Part shown: one piece after another, positions 7,955 through 17,400 of the stretch
Position numbering within the stretch: the stretch's first letter is position 1
How the letters are laid out: the number at the start of each line of letters is the position of its first letter
Source of the DNA: DASQYE01 sp036389675
GTDB lineage: Bacteria > Acidobacteriota > Blastocatellia > Pyrinomonadales > Pyrinomonadaceae
Length of the DNA stretch: 64,000 nucleotides
NCBI GenBank assembly: GCA_036389675.1
Contig: DASVWI010000034.1
Span: 1 to 64,000, forward strand
Direction: 5' to 3'
Made by a program: the position numbers and the translations under genes
Notes under the pieces: model-generated
Seen by the model: only the letters and a program-made list of their open reading frames with translations
The model's database searches: none
Told to the model about the DNA's origin: nothing

Positions 7955-9742
7955 ATGAAAATCTTACCGCGCATCGTTCGTCCGAGACTCAGACGGATTG
8001 GCCGCCGCATTTCCAAGTGGTGGCAGCAGTATCTGTCTGCCGCGCGGATCGTCAGCATTTTTGAAGGGCTCGTCTTCGGCGGCGCGCTGCTCTACAGTCT
8101 GAGCGGCAGCCGCGCCGCCTGGATTGACCGCCTCGGCCCACGCGCCGACCTGCTGTTGCTCGCCTCCGGGATGGCGCTTCTGGCCGTGATGCACATCCTT
8201 CTCTTCCGTCATCTGGTGCCCATACTTGAACGCTACTTTTCCGCAGCGCCCTACGACGAGCGGCGCATTCTCTTCGACCTCGGACAAGAGGCGCGAGCGG
8301 CGACAAATATGGATCAGCTCTATAAGTCCATCGTCAATAAGATAGGTGACGCGCTCGAAACCGAGAGCGTCTCCATCTTTGTCCGCGATGATGAGTCTGG
8401 CGAATACGTGTGCCGCATCTGTGCGCCACAGCGAAGCGTGCATCGAACGTATGAGCCCCGCAGCCTGAGCGAAGAGGCGCTCAGCCCCCGACTCTCACTC
8501 GGGCGTGACGCTTTCGTCGTCAAGCGCCTGCACCGCCTGACGACCCCATGGGTCATAGAGGAAGCGGATTTCGACGCGTGGGAGCGCGCCTTCCTGACGG
8601 ACGCGCCCTCTGTGCGCGAGGCCAGAGAGAAAGAGAGCGAGACCCTGAGACGCATCAAGGCCAGCCTCCTCGTTCAGATCAGAATCAAGCAACAGCTCGT
8701 CGGTATTCTCTCAGTCGGCCCGCGCCGCGCGCGGCGTCCCTATTCCATCTCCGACAAAGAGATGCTGATGTCTGTCGCCGGAGAGCTGGCTTTTGTAATC
8801 GAGAATTCCAAGCTGGTCGAGCGCACGGTCGAGGAAGAGCGTTTGCGCCGCGAGCTTGCGCTCGCATCCGAAGTGCAGCAGCGCCTCTTCCCGGAGAACC
8901 CGCCCACCTCAGCCAGCCTCGAACTGGCCGGCTACTGCCAGCCCGCGCGCGGAATCGGCGGCGACTATTATGATTTTCTGGCGCTCGACGACGAGCAGAT
9001 AGGCATCTGTGTGGCGGATGTTGCGGGCAAAGGCATCTCGGCGGCGCTCGTGATGTCTGTCGTGCAGGCCAGCCTGCGCAGCCAGACGATGTCTCACAAG
9101 GATTCGGGTCGCGAGAAGAATTCTCTGGCCGGGCTGGTCTCGACCATCAACCGGCTGCTCTGTAGCTCGACGGGGACGGCCACCTACGTGACCTTCTTCT
9201 ACGCGCAGTTTGATGAGCGTACGCGCCGCCTCACCTACACGAACGCCGGGCACAATCCGCCGCTGCTCCTCAGGTCTGTGAAGGGAGCCAAACGTCTGGC
9301 CGCCGTCAACGGTGGGCGTGAGATGAGCGAGCGCCCGCTCAGCTTAAAGAGCGTCGCGCAGGCCGAATCTGCCGAACAGTTGATCGCGGACGTGCTGGCT
9401 ATGCCCGACACTCTGCCCGCAGAGTATCCGATGACGGATGGCTGCCTGCGGCTCTCGGCGGGCGGGCTGGTGATAGGGCTCTTCGACCAGACGCATTACG
9501 AACAGGAAACCATTCAACTGCACAGCGGCGATCTCCTCGTCGCTTATACCGACGGCGTGACGGAAGCGATGAACGAAGCCGGTGAGGAATACGGCGAAGA
9601 GAGACTGCAAAGCTCTCTGATGGAGCTCACACACCTGTCTGCTGATCAGGTGCGCGACCGACTGGTGAAAAGCCTGCAGGTATGGTGCGCGGGCGCACCT
9701 CAGCACGACGACCTGACCTTCATCGTCCTGAAGGTGAAGTAA
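7955..9742 (+). CDS. GAF-domain SpoIIE/RsbU-type protein phosphatase
   Basis: A 595-residue protein. Residues 35-95 hold two hydrophobic segments that probably anchor it to the membrane. A GAF domain spans roughly 110-285 (SIFVRDDESGEYVCRI, QQLVGILSVGPRR). The C-terminal half, from about 310, is a PPM/SpoIIE phosphatase. Metal-binding acidic motifs are visible as GIGGDYYDF, VADVAGKGISAALVMS, AYTDGVTEAMNEAGEEYG and PQHDDLTFIVL. Such enzymes dephosphorylate anti-sigma-factor antagonists in partner-switching stress pathways; no antagonist or kinase gene is nearby. An insertion of about 40 residues lies in the phosphatase domain between NPPLLLRS and GGLVIGLFD. A strong promoter lies at 7898. Confidence 0.9.
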   Translation: MKILPRIVRPRLRRIGRRISKWWQQYLSAARIVSIFEGLVFGGALLYSLSGSRAAWIDRLGPRADLLLLASGMALLAVMHILLFRHLVPILERYFSAAPYDERRILFDLGQEARAATNMDQLYKSIVNKIGDALETESVSIFVRDDESGEYVCRICAPQRSVHRTYEPRSLSEEALSPRLSLGRDAFVVKRLHRLTTPWVIEEADFDAWERAFLTDAPSVREAREKESETLRRIKASLLVQIRIKQQLVGILSVGPRRARRPYSISDKEMLMSVAGELAFVIENSKLVERTVEEERLRRELALASEVQQRLFPENPPTSASLELAGYCQPARGIGGDYYDFLALDDEQIGICVADVAGKGISAALVMSVVQASLRSQTMSHKDSGREKNSLAGLVSTINRLLCSSTGTATYVTFFYAQFDERTRRLTYTNAGHNPPLLLRSVKGAKRLAAVNGGREMSERPLSLKSVAQAESAEQLIADVLAMPDTLPAEYPMTDGCLRLSAGGLVIGLFDQTHYEQETIQLHSGDLLVAYTDGVTEAMNEAGEEYGEERLQSSLMELTHLSADQVRDRLVKSLQVWCAGAPQHDDLTFIVLKVK

Positions 9743-9837
9743 ATTAACAGGGATAGACAGGTCAGTACCGCCACAGGTCTCGGGCGGGTGAGGCCGCTGC
9801 TAATACCCGCCCGAGACCTGTGGCGGTACTGACCTGT
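9741..9837. repeat. Dispersed palindromic element, copy 1
   Basis: A perfect 33-bp inverted repeat (arms 9757-9789 and 9805-9837) around a 15-base loop, located between the convergent phosphatase and kinase genes. A flank of about 18 bases (AATTAACAGGGAT at 9742-9754 and onward) recurs beside the second copy at 58903-59007. It could act as a bidirectional terminator, but arm length and recurrence suggest a REP/MITE-like element. Confidence 0.85.
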
Positions 9838-12800
9838 TCAGCTTTCTTTCCTTACGCTGATGCCGCTTTTGTGAAGGGTGAAGATAGTTCCGCCGCCGGG
9901 GCGTTTGCGCCATGTGACATCGGCGTCGATCAGGCTGGCGCGCGCCCGAATGTTCGCCAGCCCGCGCCCCTGCTTCATCTTTTTATCGCGCGGGTCAAAG
10001 TTGTGCCCGTCGTCCTCGATGGTTAAGGTGAGTCCCTCTTCGTCGCTGGCGTTGATCTGGAAGCGCAATCGGGTCGCGCCCGCGTGGCGGCAGATGTTGT
10101 TGATGGCCTCCTGAGCGATTCTGTAAATCTGTATGCGCTCGCCGGGCGCGAGCTGTACGCGCTCCTCTATCGCCTCATCCGAGACGAACTCATACTCGAA
10201 CCTGCACTCCGGCGGCGCGTGCGTGATGGCGTTGGTGAGAGCCCATTCGAGCGCCGCTGCGAGCCCGACATTCTCCAGAGCCGATGGGCTCAAATCTTCG
10301 CAGATGCGCCGAATCTCGCTTGAGACGGATTCGATCTCGGCGCGCAGGGTCGCGCGATCAGGGCCGGCCTGATGGCCGTTGCCGGACTGCTCAGCCGGAA
10401 GCTGATCGGCGAGCAGCAACAGATGGCGAAGGTCTGCGAGCGTTTGATCGTGCAGGTCGCGCGAGATACGGCGGCGCTCGCGCTCGGCTTCGTTAGCCAG
10501 TTGGAGGCGCGCCCCGGCCAGTTCGCGATGAGCTTGCGCCAGCGCAGTTGACGCGCGCTTGATTCTCCTATGCTCGATGACGGCCCAGACCAGAGCGACG
10601 AGCGAGAGCGTGAGCAGGACGGAGAGCGCGGCGGTCGTCCGAGGGAACGGTGCGCGGGCGATCTCGAACTCGAAGACGAGCGGCTCGCTCGCGACGAGGT
10701 CTCTGGTGAAAGCGCGCACCTCGACGCGGTAGTCGCCGGGGCGCAGGTTGTCCATCAGAAACTGCGAATCCACAGAGAGCTTACGCCTGACGACCTGCCC
10801 CGCGCCGTCGCGTAAGAGGAAAGCATATTGAAACTGTTCGGGGTAGGTGCGGCTGCTGAGCGCCGTGACATCGAGCGCCAGACTGTTCTGCGGGTAATCG
10901 AGGCGGAGCCTCCGACGCAACTCTTCCGGTTGATGCACGCGGCGGCTCAAGAGGCGCGTCACGATCAAAGAAGGTGCGCGCCTCCCCGGAATGTAGCGAA
11001 CGATCCCGCGCGTCGTTCCAGTCAGCAGGGATTCGTTGCCCTGATTCCCCCGCAGCCGTAGAAGTGCGAAAGCCTTCTGCGAAGACAATCCCTGCTCGAC
11101 ATCGAGCTGCGAGACGAGGATGCCAAACTGCTCGTCGATGACCAGACGAAGCAGCCCGCCCCCGGCGGTCGCGCACCACACGTTAGGGCTCGACGACGTG
11201 CCTGGAACTTTGTCGCCGACGACGACGTGGCGCACGTCCGAGCCGCGCGCCGTCTCCAACAGCTCGCCCGACAGGTAGCGATAAAGCCCCTTGTCCGTGG
11301 CGAGCCAGAGCCCGTCCGTGCTGCTGCCGTCAATGGCCCACACGGCGCTGCCCTTTATCTTTGAGAGCTGCGCCTCCGGCGTGACCTGCTTGCCGTCGAA
11401 GACGAAGACGCCCGCGCGAGCAGTGCCTATCCACAACCTTTTATCTTCGTCCGTATGCAGGGTGGTGACTTCACGCAGGGCCGCTTCCGTTTGCTGGTTG
11501 GGCCACAGAAGCGTGCGGCGATCATCCGTCCCGAGCCGCTCGATGCCGCGCCCGTAGATGGCAATGTAGGGCGTGCCCTGAAAGATGCGTATGGCGCGCA
11601 CGCTCTCGCCCGGTGTGGCGGCGTCCTCTTCGGCTTCCTCCGTTTCCGGCTCTTCTTCCTCGGCGACGCTTTCATCCTCGCTTTCGACGGGCGCAGCGGG
11701 CTGCGGCTTCACGTCTATGTACAGACCGCTGTTAGTACCGACCAGCAGCCTGCCCTGCGTGTCCTCGGCAATCGCGTAGATCGTGCGGTCGGCGAAACGC
11801 CCGAAGGGCCGCCACCCCGAGCCTGACTGGTCATAGATGAAGAGTCCGCGATTAGTGCCGCACAGCAGTCTTCCATCATTGGTGCGATAGAGCGTGCGGA
11901 CGAAGTTGCTCATCTTGTCCGCGGAGACGTTCTCGTTATGAGGGCTCTGCGGGTCGTAACGACAGACGCCCCTGTCCGTGCCGAACCAGACGACGCCCTC
12001 GCTATCGACGAAGATCGCCAGCACATTGTCCGAGCGAAGTCCCCCCGCAGTGCTTTCAAAAGTGAAATGCTCAGGGCTCTTCAGCGCGGCGCTGTAGTGC
12101 AGAGCGCCGTGCCCCTGTGTCCCGACCCAGAGGCCGTCCCCACCGTCCGATTTGAGCGCCTGCACTGTGCCTACGTCGCCGCCGACCAGTTTCGGATGCA
12201 ACGCGTCATTAGCCGTGTAGAGCCCGCTCGATTGTCCGCCGCGGGCCTGCGCGCCGAGCCACAGAGTGCCGCGCCCGTCAATCTCCAGAGCGTTGACGAA
12301 GAAGGGTCGCGGGCTGCTCATGATCTCCTTGACGGAATCCCCTTCGATTCTGAGCAGGCCGCGGCTGTGCGTGCCGACAATCAGCGACGTAGCGCTCGCG
12401 GCGAGACTCGTGAGCCTGAGCAGCCCGGGCTGATCGGCGGCGGCGCTTTGCAGCGGCGAGTCGGGAAAAGCCCGCACGGCGAGTGTGCCGTTCCCATTGT
12501 TGCGACACTCGAAGAGCGTGCCCTGCTCGCTCGCCAGCACAGTGCGCCCGCGCTCCGGCGTGATGATGGCCGTGATGGCTTTCCCAGCCGTCTCCGTTAT
12601 AGCCTGAAACTCTCCGCCCGAGAGCCTCATCGCGCCCGCCTCCGCGCCTATCCAGAGGACGCCTTCCGCGTCGGTCTTAAGCGCTAAGACTCGCCCTGCC
12701 AGCAGACCTTCGGAGGCGATGGTCTGCGTTCGCCGCCCGTCGAACTTCGCCAGCCCGCGCTCCGTGCCGAACCACATCACACCGTCTTTGTCCTGAGTGA

Positions 12801-13137
12801 TGGCGTGTACCTGATCCGAGGGCAGGCCGTGAAAGAGCGTCACCGCTCCCCATTGGTGCAGGTTGCGCGCGCGCGCAGATGAATCCTCCACACCGTTTTC
12901 GCTGAGCGCAACGGTCGAGGCGATGATCGAGAGGCTTAGAAAGCAGAAGACGAAAAGACGCGAAGTGACGGAATCCGGGCGGCGGCGGCGCGGGGAAGAG
13001 AAGCGACGCAGGGCCGAAGCTGTTTTCGATGAAGCTGTTTGCGCCGGGCGCTGCGCGCAAAGATCACGACGGCGCGGGCTATTCATCGTCGTCGCCGCGC
13101 TGCGACGCGCGTGTGTGCTTGTCCCGTCGCTTTTCAC
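9838..13137 (-). CDS. Beta-propeller sensor histidine kinase (NarL/DesK type)
   Basis: A 1099-residue hybrid-sensor-like kinase. A hydrophobic segment near residues 58-77 exports the sensor. Residues 90-720 are repeated Reg_prop propeller blades (DKDGVMWFGTERGL, DSEGVVWFGTDRGV, DTQGRLLVGTNSGL). A Y_Y_Y domain follows (PGDYRVEVRAFTRDL), then a transmembrane helix near 850. The cytoplasmic part has a HisKA_3 site (ERRRISRDLHDQTLADLRH, phospho-His in DLHDQ) and an HATPase domain (QEAINNICRHAGA, GRGLANIRARA). A highly acidic loop interrupts the propeller at residues 482-506. It starts at GTG 13137, 3 bases after the stop of the response regulator gene; an alternative ATG lies at 13086. Confidence 0.9.
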   Translation of the reverse strand: MKSDGTSTHARRSAATTMNSPRRRDLCAQRPAQTASSKTASALRRFSSPRRRRPDSVTSRLFVFCFLSLSIIASTVALSENGVEDSSARARNLHQWGAVTLFHGLPSDQVHAITQDKDGVMWFGTERGLAKFDGRRTQTIASEGLLAGRVLALKTDAEGVLWIGAEAGAMRLSGGEFQAITETAGKAITAIITPERGRTVLASEQGTLFECRNNGNGTLAVRAFPDSPLQSAAADQPGLLRLTSLAASATSLIVGTHSRGLLRIEGDSVKEIMSSPRPFFVNALEIDGRGTLWLGAQARGGQSSGLYTANDALHPKLVGGDVGTVQALKSDGGDGLWVGTQGHGALHYSAALKSPEHFTFESTAGGLRSDNVLAIFVDSEGVVWFGTDRGVCRYDPQSPHNENVSADKMSNFVRTLYRTNDGRLLCGTNRGLFIYDQSGSGWRPFGRFADRTIYAIAEDTQGRLLVGTNSGLYIDVKPQPAAPVESEDESVAEEEEPETEEAEEDAATPGESVRAIRIFQGTPYIAIYGRGIERLGTDDRRTLLWPNQQTEAALREVTTLHTDEDKRLWIGTARAGVFVFDGKQVTPEAQLSKIKGSAVWAIDGSSTDGLWLATDKGLYRYLSGELLETARGSDVRHVVVGDKVPGTSSSPNVWCATAGGGLLRLVIDEQFGILVSQLDVEQGLSSQKAFALLRLRGNQGNESLLTGTTRGIVRYIPGRRAPSLIVTRLLSRRVHQPEELRRRLRLDYPQNSLALDVTALSSRTYPEQFQYAFLLRDGAGQVVRRKLSVDSQFLMDNLRPGDYRVEVRAFTRDLVASEPLVFEFEIARAPFPRTTAALSVLLTLSLVALVWAVIEHRRIKRASTALAQAHRELAGARLQLANEAERERRRISRDLHDQTLADLRHLLLLADQLPAEQSGNGHQAGPDRATLRAEIESVSSEIRRICEDLSPSALENVGLAAALEWALTNAITHAPPECRFEYEFVSDEAIEERVQLAPGERIQIYRIAQEAINNICRHAGATRLRFQINASDEEGLTLTIEDDGHNFDPRDKKMKQGRGLANIRARASLIDADVTWRKRPGGGTIFTLHKSGISVRKES

Positions 13138-13140
13138 CGC

Positions 13141-13908
13141 TCACGCTCCGCCACGCTTGCGCTCCTCCTCCGTGAAGCGTTTGCGGTCGCGCTCAATCCA
13201 CGTTCCAAGCTCGCGCTCTGCGTTCTCAAGCTCGTCGCTATTGATGAGGCCGCGCCGCAGCGCCTCGAAGAAAGCGCGCGTTCGCACGTTGTAGGCGAGC
13301 TTGTCGTAGGCCTCGTGCGGTGTGCCTTCGGACGTGGCGAGGAAAAGTTTTTCGTAGAGCGTGGCGAGACGGCTCTCGACGCCGCGCAGCGAGAGACTGC
13401 ACTTGCGAGCGATGGCCCAGTTCGACAGGCCGAGCGCGAGATAGTAGAGCGCCTCGGCCTCGAACTCCGTCAGGAGCGGGCGCTTGAAAGAGTCCTTAAA
13501 GGCCGGGTCGATCATGTCCGCGCCGTCTTCCAGAACGGCGGCGACGAATCGCAGGAAGCGCGACTCTGGATTGTTCTTGTGAATGAAGCCGTAGGCGGGC
13601 GGCGGGTCGACCGAGCGTATGATCTTGCGTATCTCGTTGATGTAAACCTCGTGCGGAAACTGCGTCCAGAAGATGATGCGCGCGGCGGGGAACTCGCGCC
13701 AGATGGCACGCGCCGCCTTGACGCCCGAAAGCTGCGGCATCTGTATGTCAAGCACGCACAGCTCGGGCTTGTGTTGGAGCGCAAGGGCGACCGTCTCCTC
13801 GCCGTCGGCGGCCTCTATGACGGGCGCGTGCGCGCCAAACTCCCTTTCCAGAATCTCGCGCAGGTAATGGCGCTGCGCCACGTTGTCTTCGGCAATCAGG
13901 ATGGACAT
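13141..13908 (-). CDS. Response regulator, REC plus LuxR-like HTH
   Basis: A 255-residue two-component regulator. The receiver domain (1-125) has the acidic pair E7/D8 and phosphoacceptor Asp54 in CVLDIQMPQLSG. The HTH at about 145-195 (LTEFEAEALYYLALGLSNWAIA, then LSLRGVESRLATLYEKL) is LuxR-like. A charged C-terminal extension of about 60 residues is unusual. It is transcribed ahead of the kinase with a 3-base gap, so the pair forms a two-component system. The insertion of aromatic and polar residues before the HTH and the extension may alter dimerisation. Targets are unknown. Confidence 0.9.
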   Translation of the reverse strand: MSILIAEDNVAQRHYLREILEREFGAHAPVIEAADGEETVALALQHKPELCVLDIQMPQLSGVKAARAIWREFPAARIIFWTQFPHEVYINEIRKIIRSVDPPPAYGFIHKNNPESRFLRFVAAVLEDGADMIDPAFKDSFKRPLLTEFEAEALYYLALGLSNWAIARKCSLSLRGVESRLATLYEKLFLATSEGTPHEAYDKLAYNVRTRAFFEALRRGLINSDELENAERELGTWIERDRKRFTEEERKRGGA

Positions 13909-14451
13909 GGTGAACTCGATTATATCCCCGGTGGAGGATGAGGGCTACACCCGCTGAGCATAAGAATGACGAGCGCGGCGCGGGAGAAGGATTTGCCCCC
14001 GGCTATGGATGGCTCTGTTCGCAGGGCCGGCATGGTCATGACTCTTTTTATCCTCGCACCGTCTTCAGGTCAATGTGGATAGCCACACCCGCGCGAGGCG
14101 TGCCGCACATGAAGGCCGCAGAGGCTGGCCCAAGGGGGCGCTGTTCGTCTCCGCGTATCGCCTTTCCGACGGCGCGCGGATAATCCGAAGCAATGAAAGT
14201 CTCGCTTACTGCAAGGACATGTCTCTTCGCCGCCCGCGCGCGTCACAGCCGTAGTCTGTTCCTCATCTCGGTCGTGCCGCAAGGGAGCGCGGCGTATTCA
14301 AGGGTGGGCGCGTGCGCGACACGGGCGGCGAAGAGACACCCGCCTAAAGGGCAAGGCGGGGGCGAGACGCACAGGGATTTTTCTTAATACCTGCGGGCCG
14401 AAGATTCTCGATTGAAAGCCTTCTACTCGACACTCCTTTGAAGGGGGCAAC
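13909..14451. other. Intergenic region with long-range inverted repeat
   Basis: This is 543 bases between the divergent response regulator and alpha-2-macroglobulin genes. A perfect 17-bp inverted repeat (14220-14236 and 14322-14338; arm TGTCTCTTCGCCGCCCG) encloses 85 bases. Short frames here lack ribosome sites and family features, so I call no gene. Confidence 0.6.
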
Positions 14452-17400
14452 GTGTTCCAAACAATCTCGCGACCACCGCTCAACGAGGAGACGCGCCGTG
14501 CCCTGAAGACTGCGGGCACTTACTTTGCCGTCATCCTCGCAGCCCTCGCCTTCAACCTCTATCGCCTGCGCGCCGAGCCCGCTGAAAAAGAGTGGCCCGA
14601 GCAGGCCGAGAGCGAGCAGCCGTTCTTTTCGCTGACGACCAATCGAAGCTTCAGGACGACGGAGCAGGCGCGGCTGTGGGCCAGCTTTAAAGGCATCAGC
14701 GCTCTTGATTTTCGCGTCTACCGAGTCGCAGACCCTGTCAAATTCTTTCAGCAGTTGGATGACCCGCACCAGATCGGCGAAGAGGAGAAGCAGGAGGTCG
14801 AGAGCGATTACCGACGTGCGTTTTCGACGCTTGAGACCACCCGCTCCGTCAAGCACTGGCTTTACACGGCGATCAAGGATTATGTCCGCGACCAGCTCAA
14901 GCGCCAGCACCGCGCGACCATCAATCAGAAGTTCCGGCCAGATGCCACGCCGCAGAGAACCCCCCTCAACGTCGCAGACTATGCGCGCGTCCCGCTCCTT
15001 AACCCCAGCCAGTTGGTCAGCAGCTGGCGCGAGAAGCTGCACGCGGATTCAGAGTACGACGGGCGCTCCGTCTCGCTCGGCAGGCGCGACCCCGGCGTCT
15101 ATCTGGTCGAGGCCGTGAGCGGCGACCTGCGCGCTTACTGCGTCGCAATCGTGACGGAGCTGGCGATGGTGCAGAAGACGACCGGCGACGGACAGGTCTT
15201 AACCTACATCGCTGATCGCCGGACGGGCGCGCCGCGCGCGGGCGCGAAAGTAATGGTGACGCGGCGGCAGGAGATTCTGGCGAGCGGCACGACCGACGAG
15301 GGCGGCATCTTTAAGACCGAGGTGGAAATTAAGAGAGGGGAAGGCAGCAGCAGCGGCGATCAGCACCCCGAGGATATGGACGAGGAAGCTCAAGCCGCCG
15401 CGCAGACCTCTTATCTGGTGATGGCGAGCGACCATGAGAGCTTCGCCATTTCGGATCTCGAATCTTTCTACTTCGGCGCGTACGGAGACGGTTATGACGA
15501 TAGCCTGTCCGGCTACATCTACACGGATCGCCCCGTCTATCGACCCGAGCAGAAGGTCTACTTCAGGGGCATCCTCCGCCGCTGGGTCAAAGAGGGCTAC
15601 GAGCAGGTCGAGGGCTCAAACGTCCGCGTGACGATTACGGATTACAACGGCGGCAAGCTCTCCGAGCAGACGCTCGCGCTCTCTGCGCGCGGCACGTTCG
15701 CCGGCGAGCTTGAGCTGCCAGCCGAAGCCCCGCTCGGTTCTTACCACATCAGCGCGCAGGTGGGCACAGCGACCGCCAGCCATTACTTCACCGTTCAGGA
15801 ATACAAGAAGCCGGAGTATAAGGTGCGGGTCACGGGGCCGAAGCAATTCGCCGCCGTGGGCGAGCGGGTGCGTTTCGACATCGAGGCGCGCTACTTCTTC
15901 GGCTCGCCCGTCACGGGCGCTGACGTGAAGTACTACATACACCGCTCGCGCTATTACAACTACTGGCGCGGCGAGAGGGCGGCGGCGGACGACGACGAGG
16001 AAGATGCGGAGTTGTGGGAGGGCGAGAGCGACGACGACTACGACTACAGCTACTCCTACAGCGTGGGCGGCGACATAGTTGATGAGGGGGAAGGGAAGCT
16101 CGACGCGAAAGGACGCCTGACGGTCGATTTTGAAGTGCCCGTGCCGGAGGAGACCGACGAGTGGGACTACACCTATCGACTGGAAGCGCAGGTCACGGAC
16201 GCATCGCGCCGCGAGATGCAGGCGAGCGCCTCCTTTACCGGCACGCGCGGGCGAGCCCTCGCCTACGCGCTGCCCGAGCGCTACATCTATTACCTTGGCG
16301 AGCAGGCCCGCATCAAAATCAGAACCGCCGATTACATGGGCCACCCCGTCGCCGCCCGCGTCACGCTCAGATTCATAGAGCACCGCTGGGAGAAGGTCGA
16401 AAAGGACAACGGCTACGGCTCGACCTACATTGATTACGTATCGCGCGAGCGCGAGCTTTCAACCGCCGAGATAGAGACCGGCGCGCAAGGGTTGGCCGAC
16501 TATGATTACATCGTCCCTGTCGTCGGCAACATCTATCTCAAAGCCGTGCTGCACGACGGTGACAAGGATGTCGTCAATCGCGGCGGCTCCTTCTGGGCTT
16601 CTGATCACAGCGGAGAGTGGGGCGACATCTCCTTCCGCGATTACGGCGAAAGCTCCATCGAGCTTATCCCTGACAGGAAATCCTACAAGCCCGGCGACAC
16701 CGCCCACGTGCTGGCCGTGCTGCCCGACGACAATGCTCACCTGCTGGTGACGACAGAGCTGGCGAGCGTGATGACTGCGCGCCGGATCGAAGCGCCCGCG
16801 CGCACGTTGATGATCGACGTGCCCATCGAGGCGCGCTACGCGCCGAACGTCTATCTGAGCGTCGCCTATGTCAAAAACGACGAGCTATATACAGCCGATC
16901 AGGTGCTGGCCGTGCCCGCGCGCGACAAGTATCTGAAGCTTGAGATCATCCCGAATAAGAAGGAGTACAAGCCGCGCGAGACGGCCTCCTACACAATCCT
17001 CGCGCGCCACGCGGACGGCTCTCCGGCTGAGGGCGCGGAGGTCAGCCTCGGCGTGGTGGACGAAGCCATCTATAGCATCGCGCCGGATAACGTCGGCAGC
17101 ATTCGCCAGACCTTCTACGGACGCCGCTACAACTCCGTCGAGACACGCCTCTCGCGCTCTTTCATCTTCACCGGCTACTCTGGTCGGCACTCTGTCAACC
17201 TCGCCGCCAATCGCCCGTCCTATCAGCTCGCCGACTTTAAGAACGAGACGCCGCAGAGCGACCCCAGCGTTCGCCGCGAGTTCAAGGACACAGCCTTCTG
17301 GCAGCCGGACGTAGTCACCGGGGCGGACGGCAGGGCGACGGTCAAATTCAAGCTGCCCGACAATCTGACGACGTGGCGCGCGACCGCTCACGCCGTCACC

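Noticed and set aside
15616..16383. 255-codon minus-strand frame inside the alpha-2-macroglobulin gene
   Set aside because: Valine/alanine-rich composition typical of the complement of an acidic Asp/Tyr-rich coding stretch; no supporting signal.
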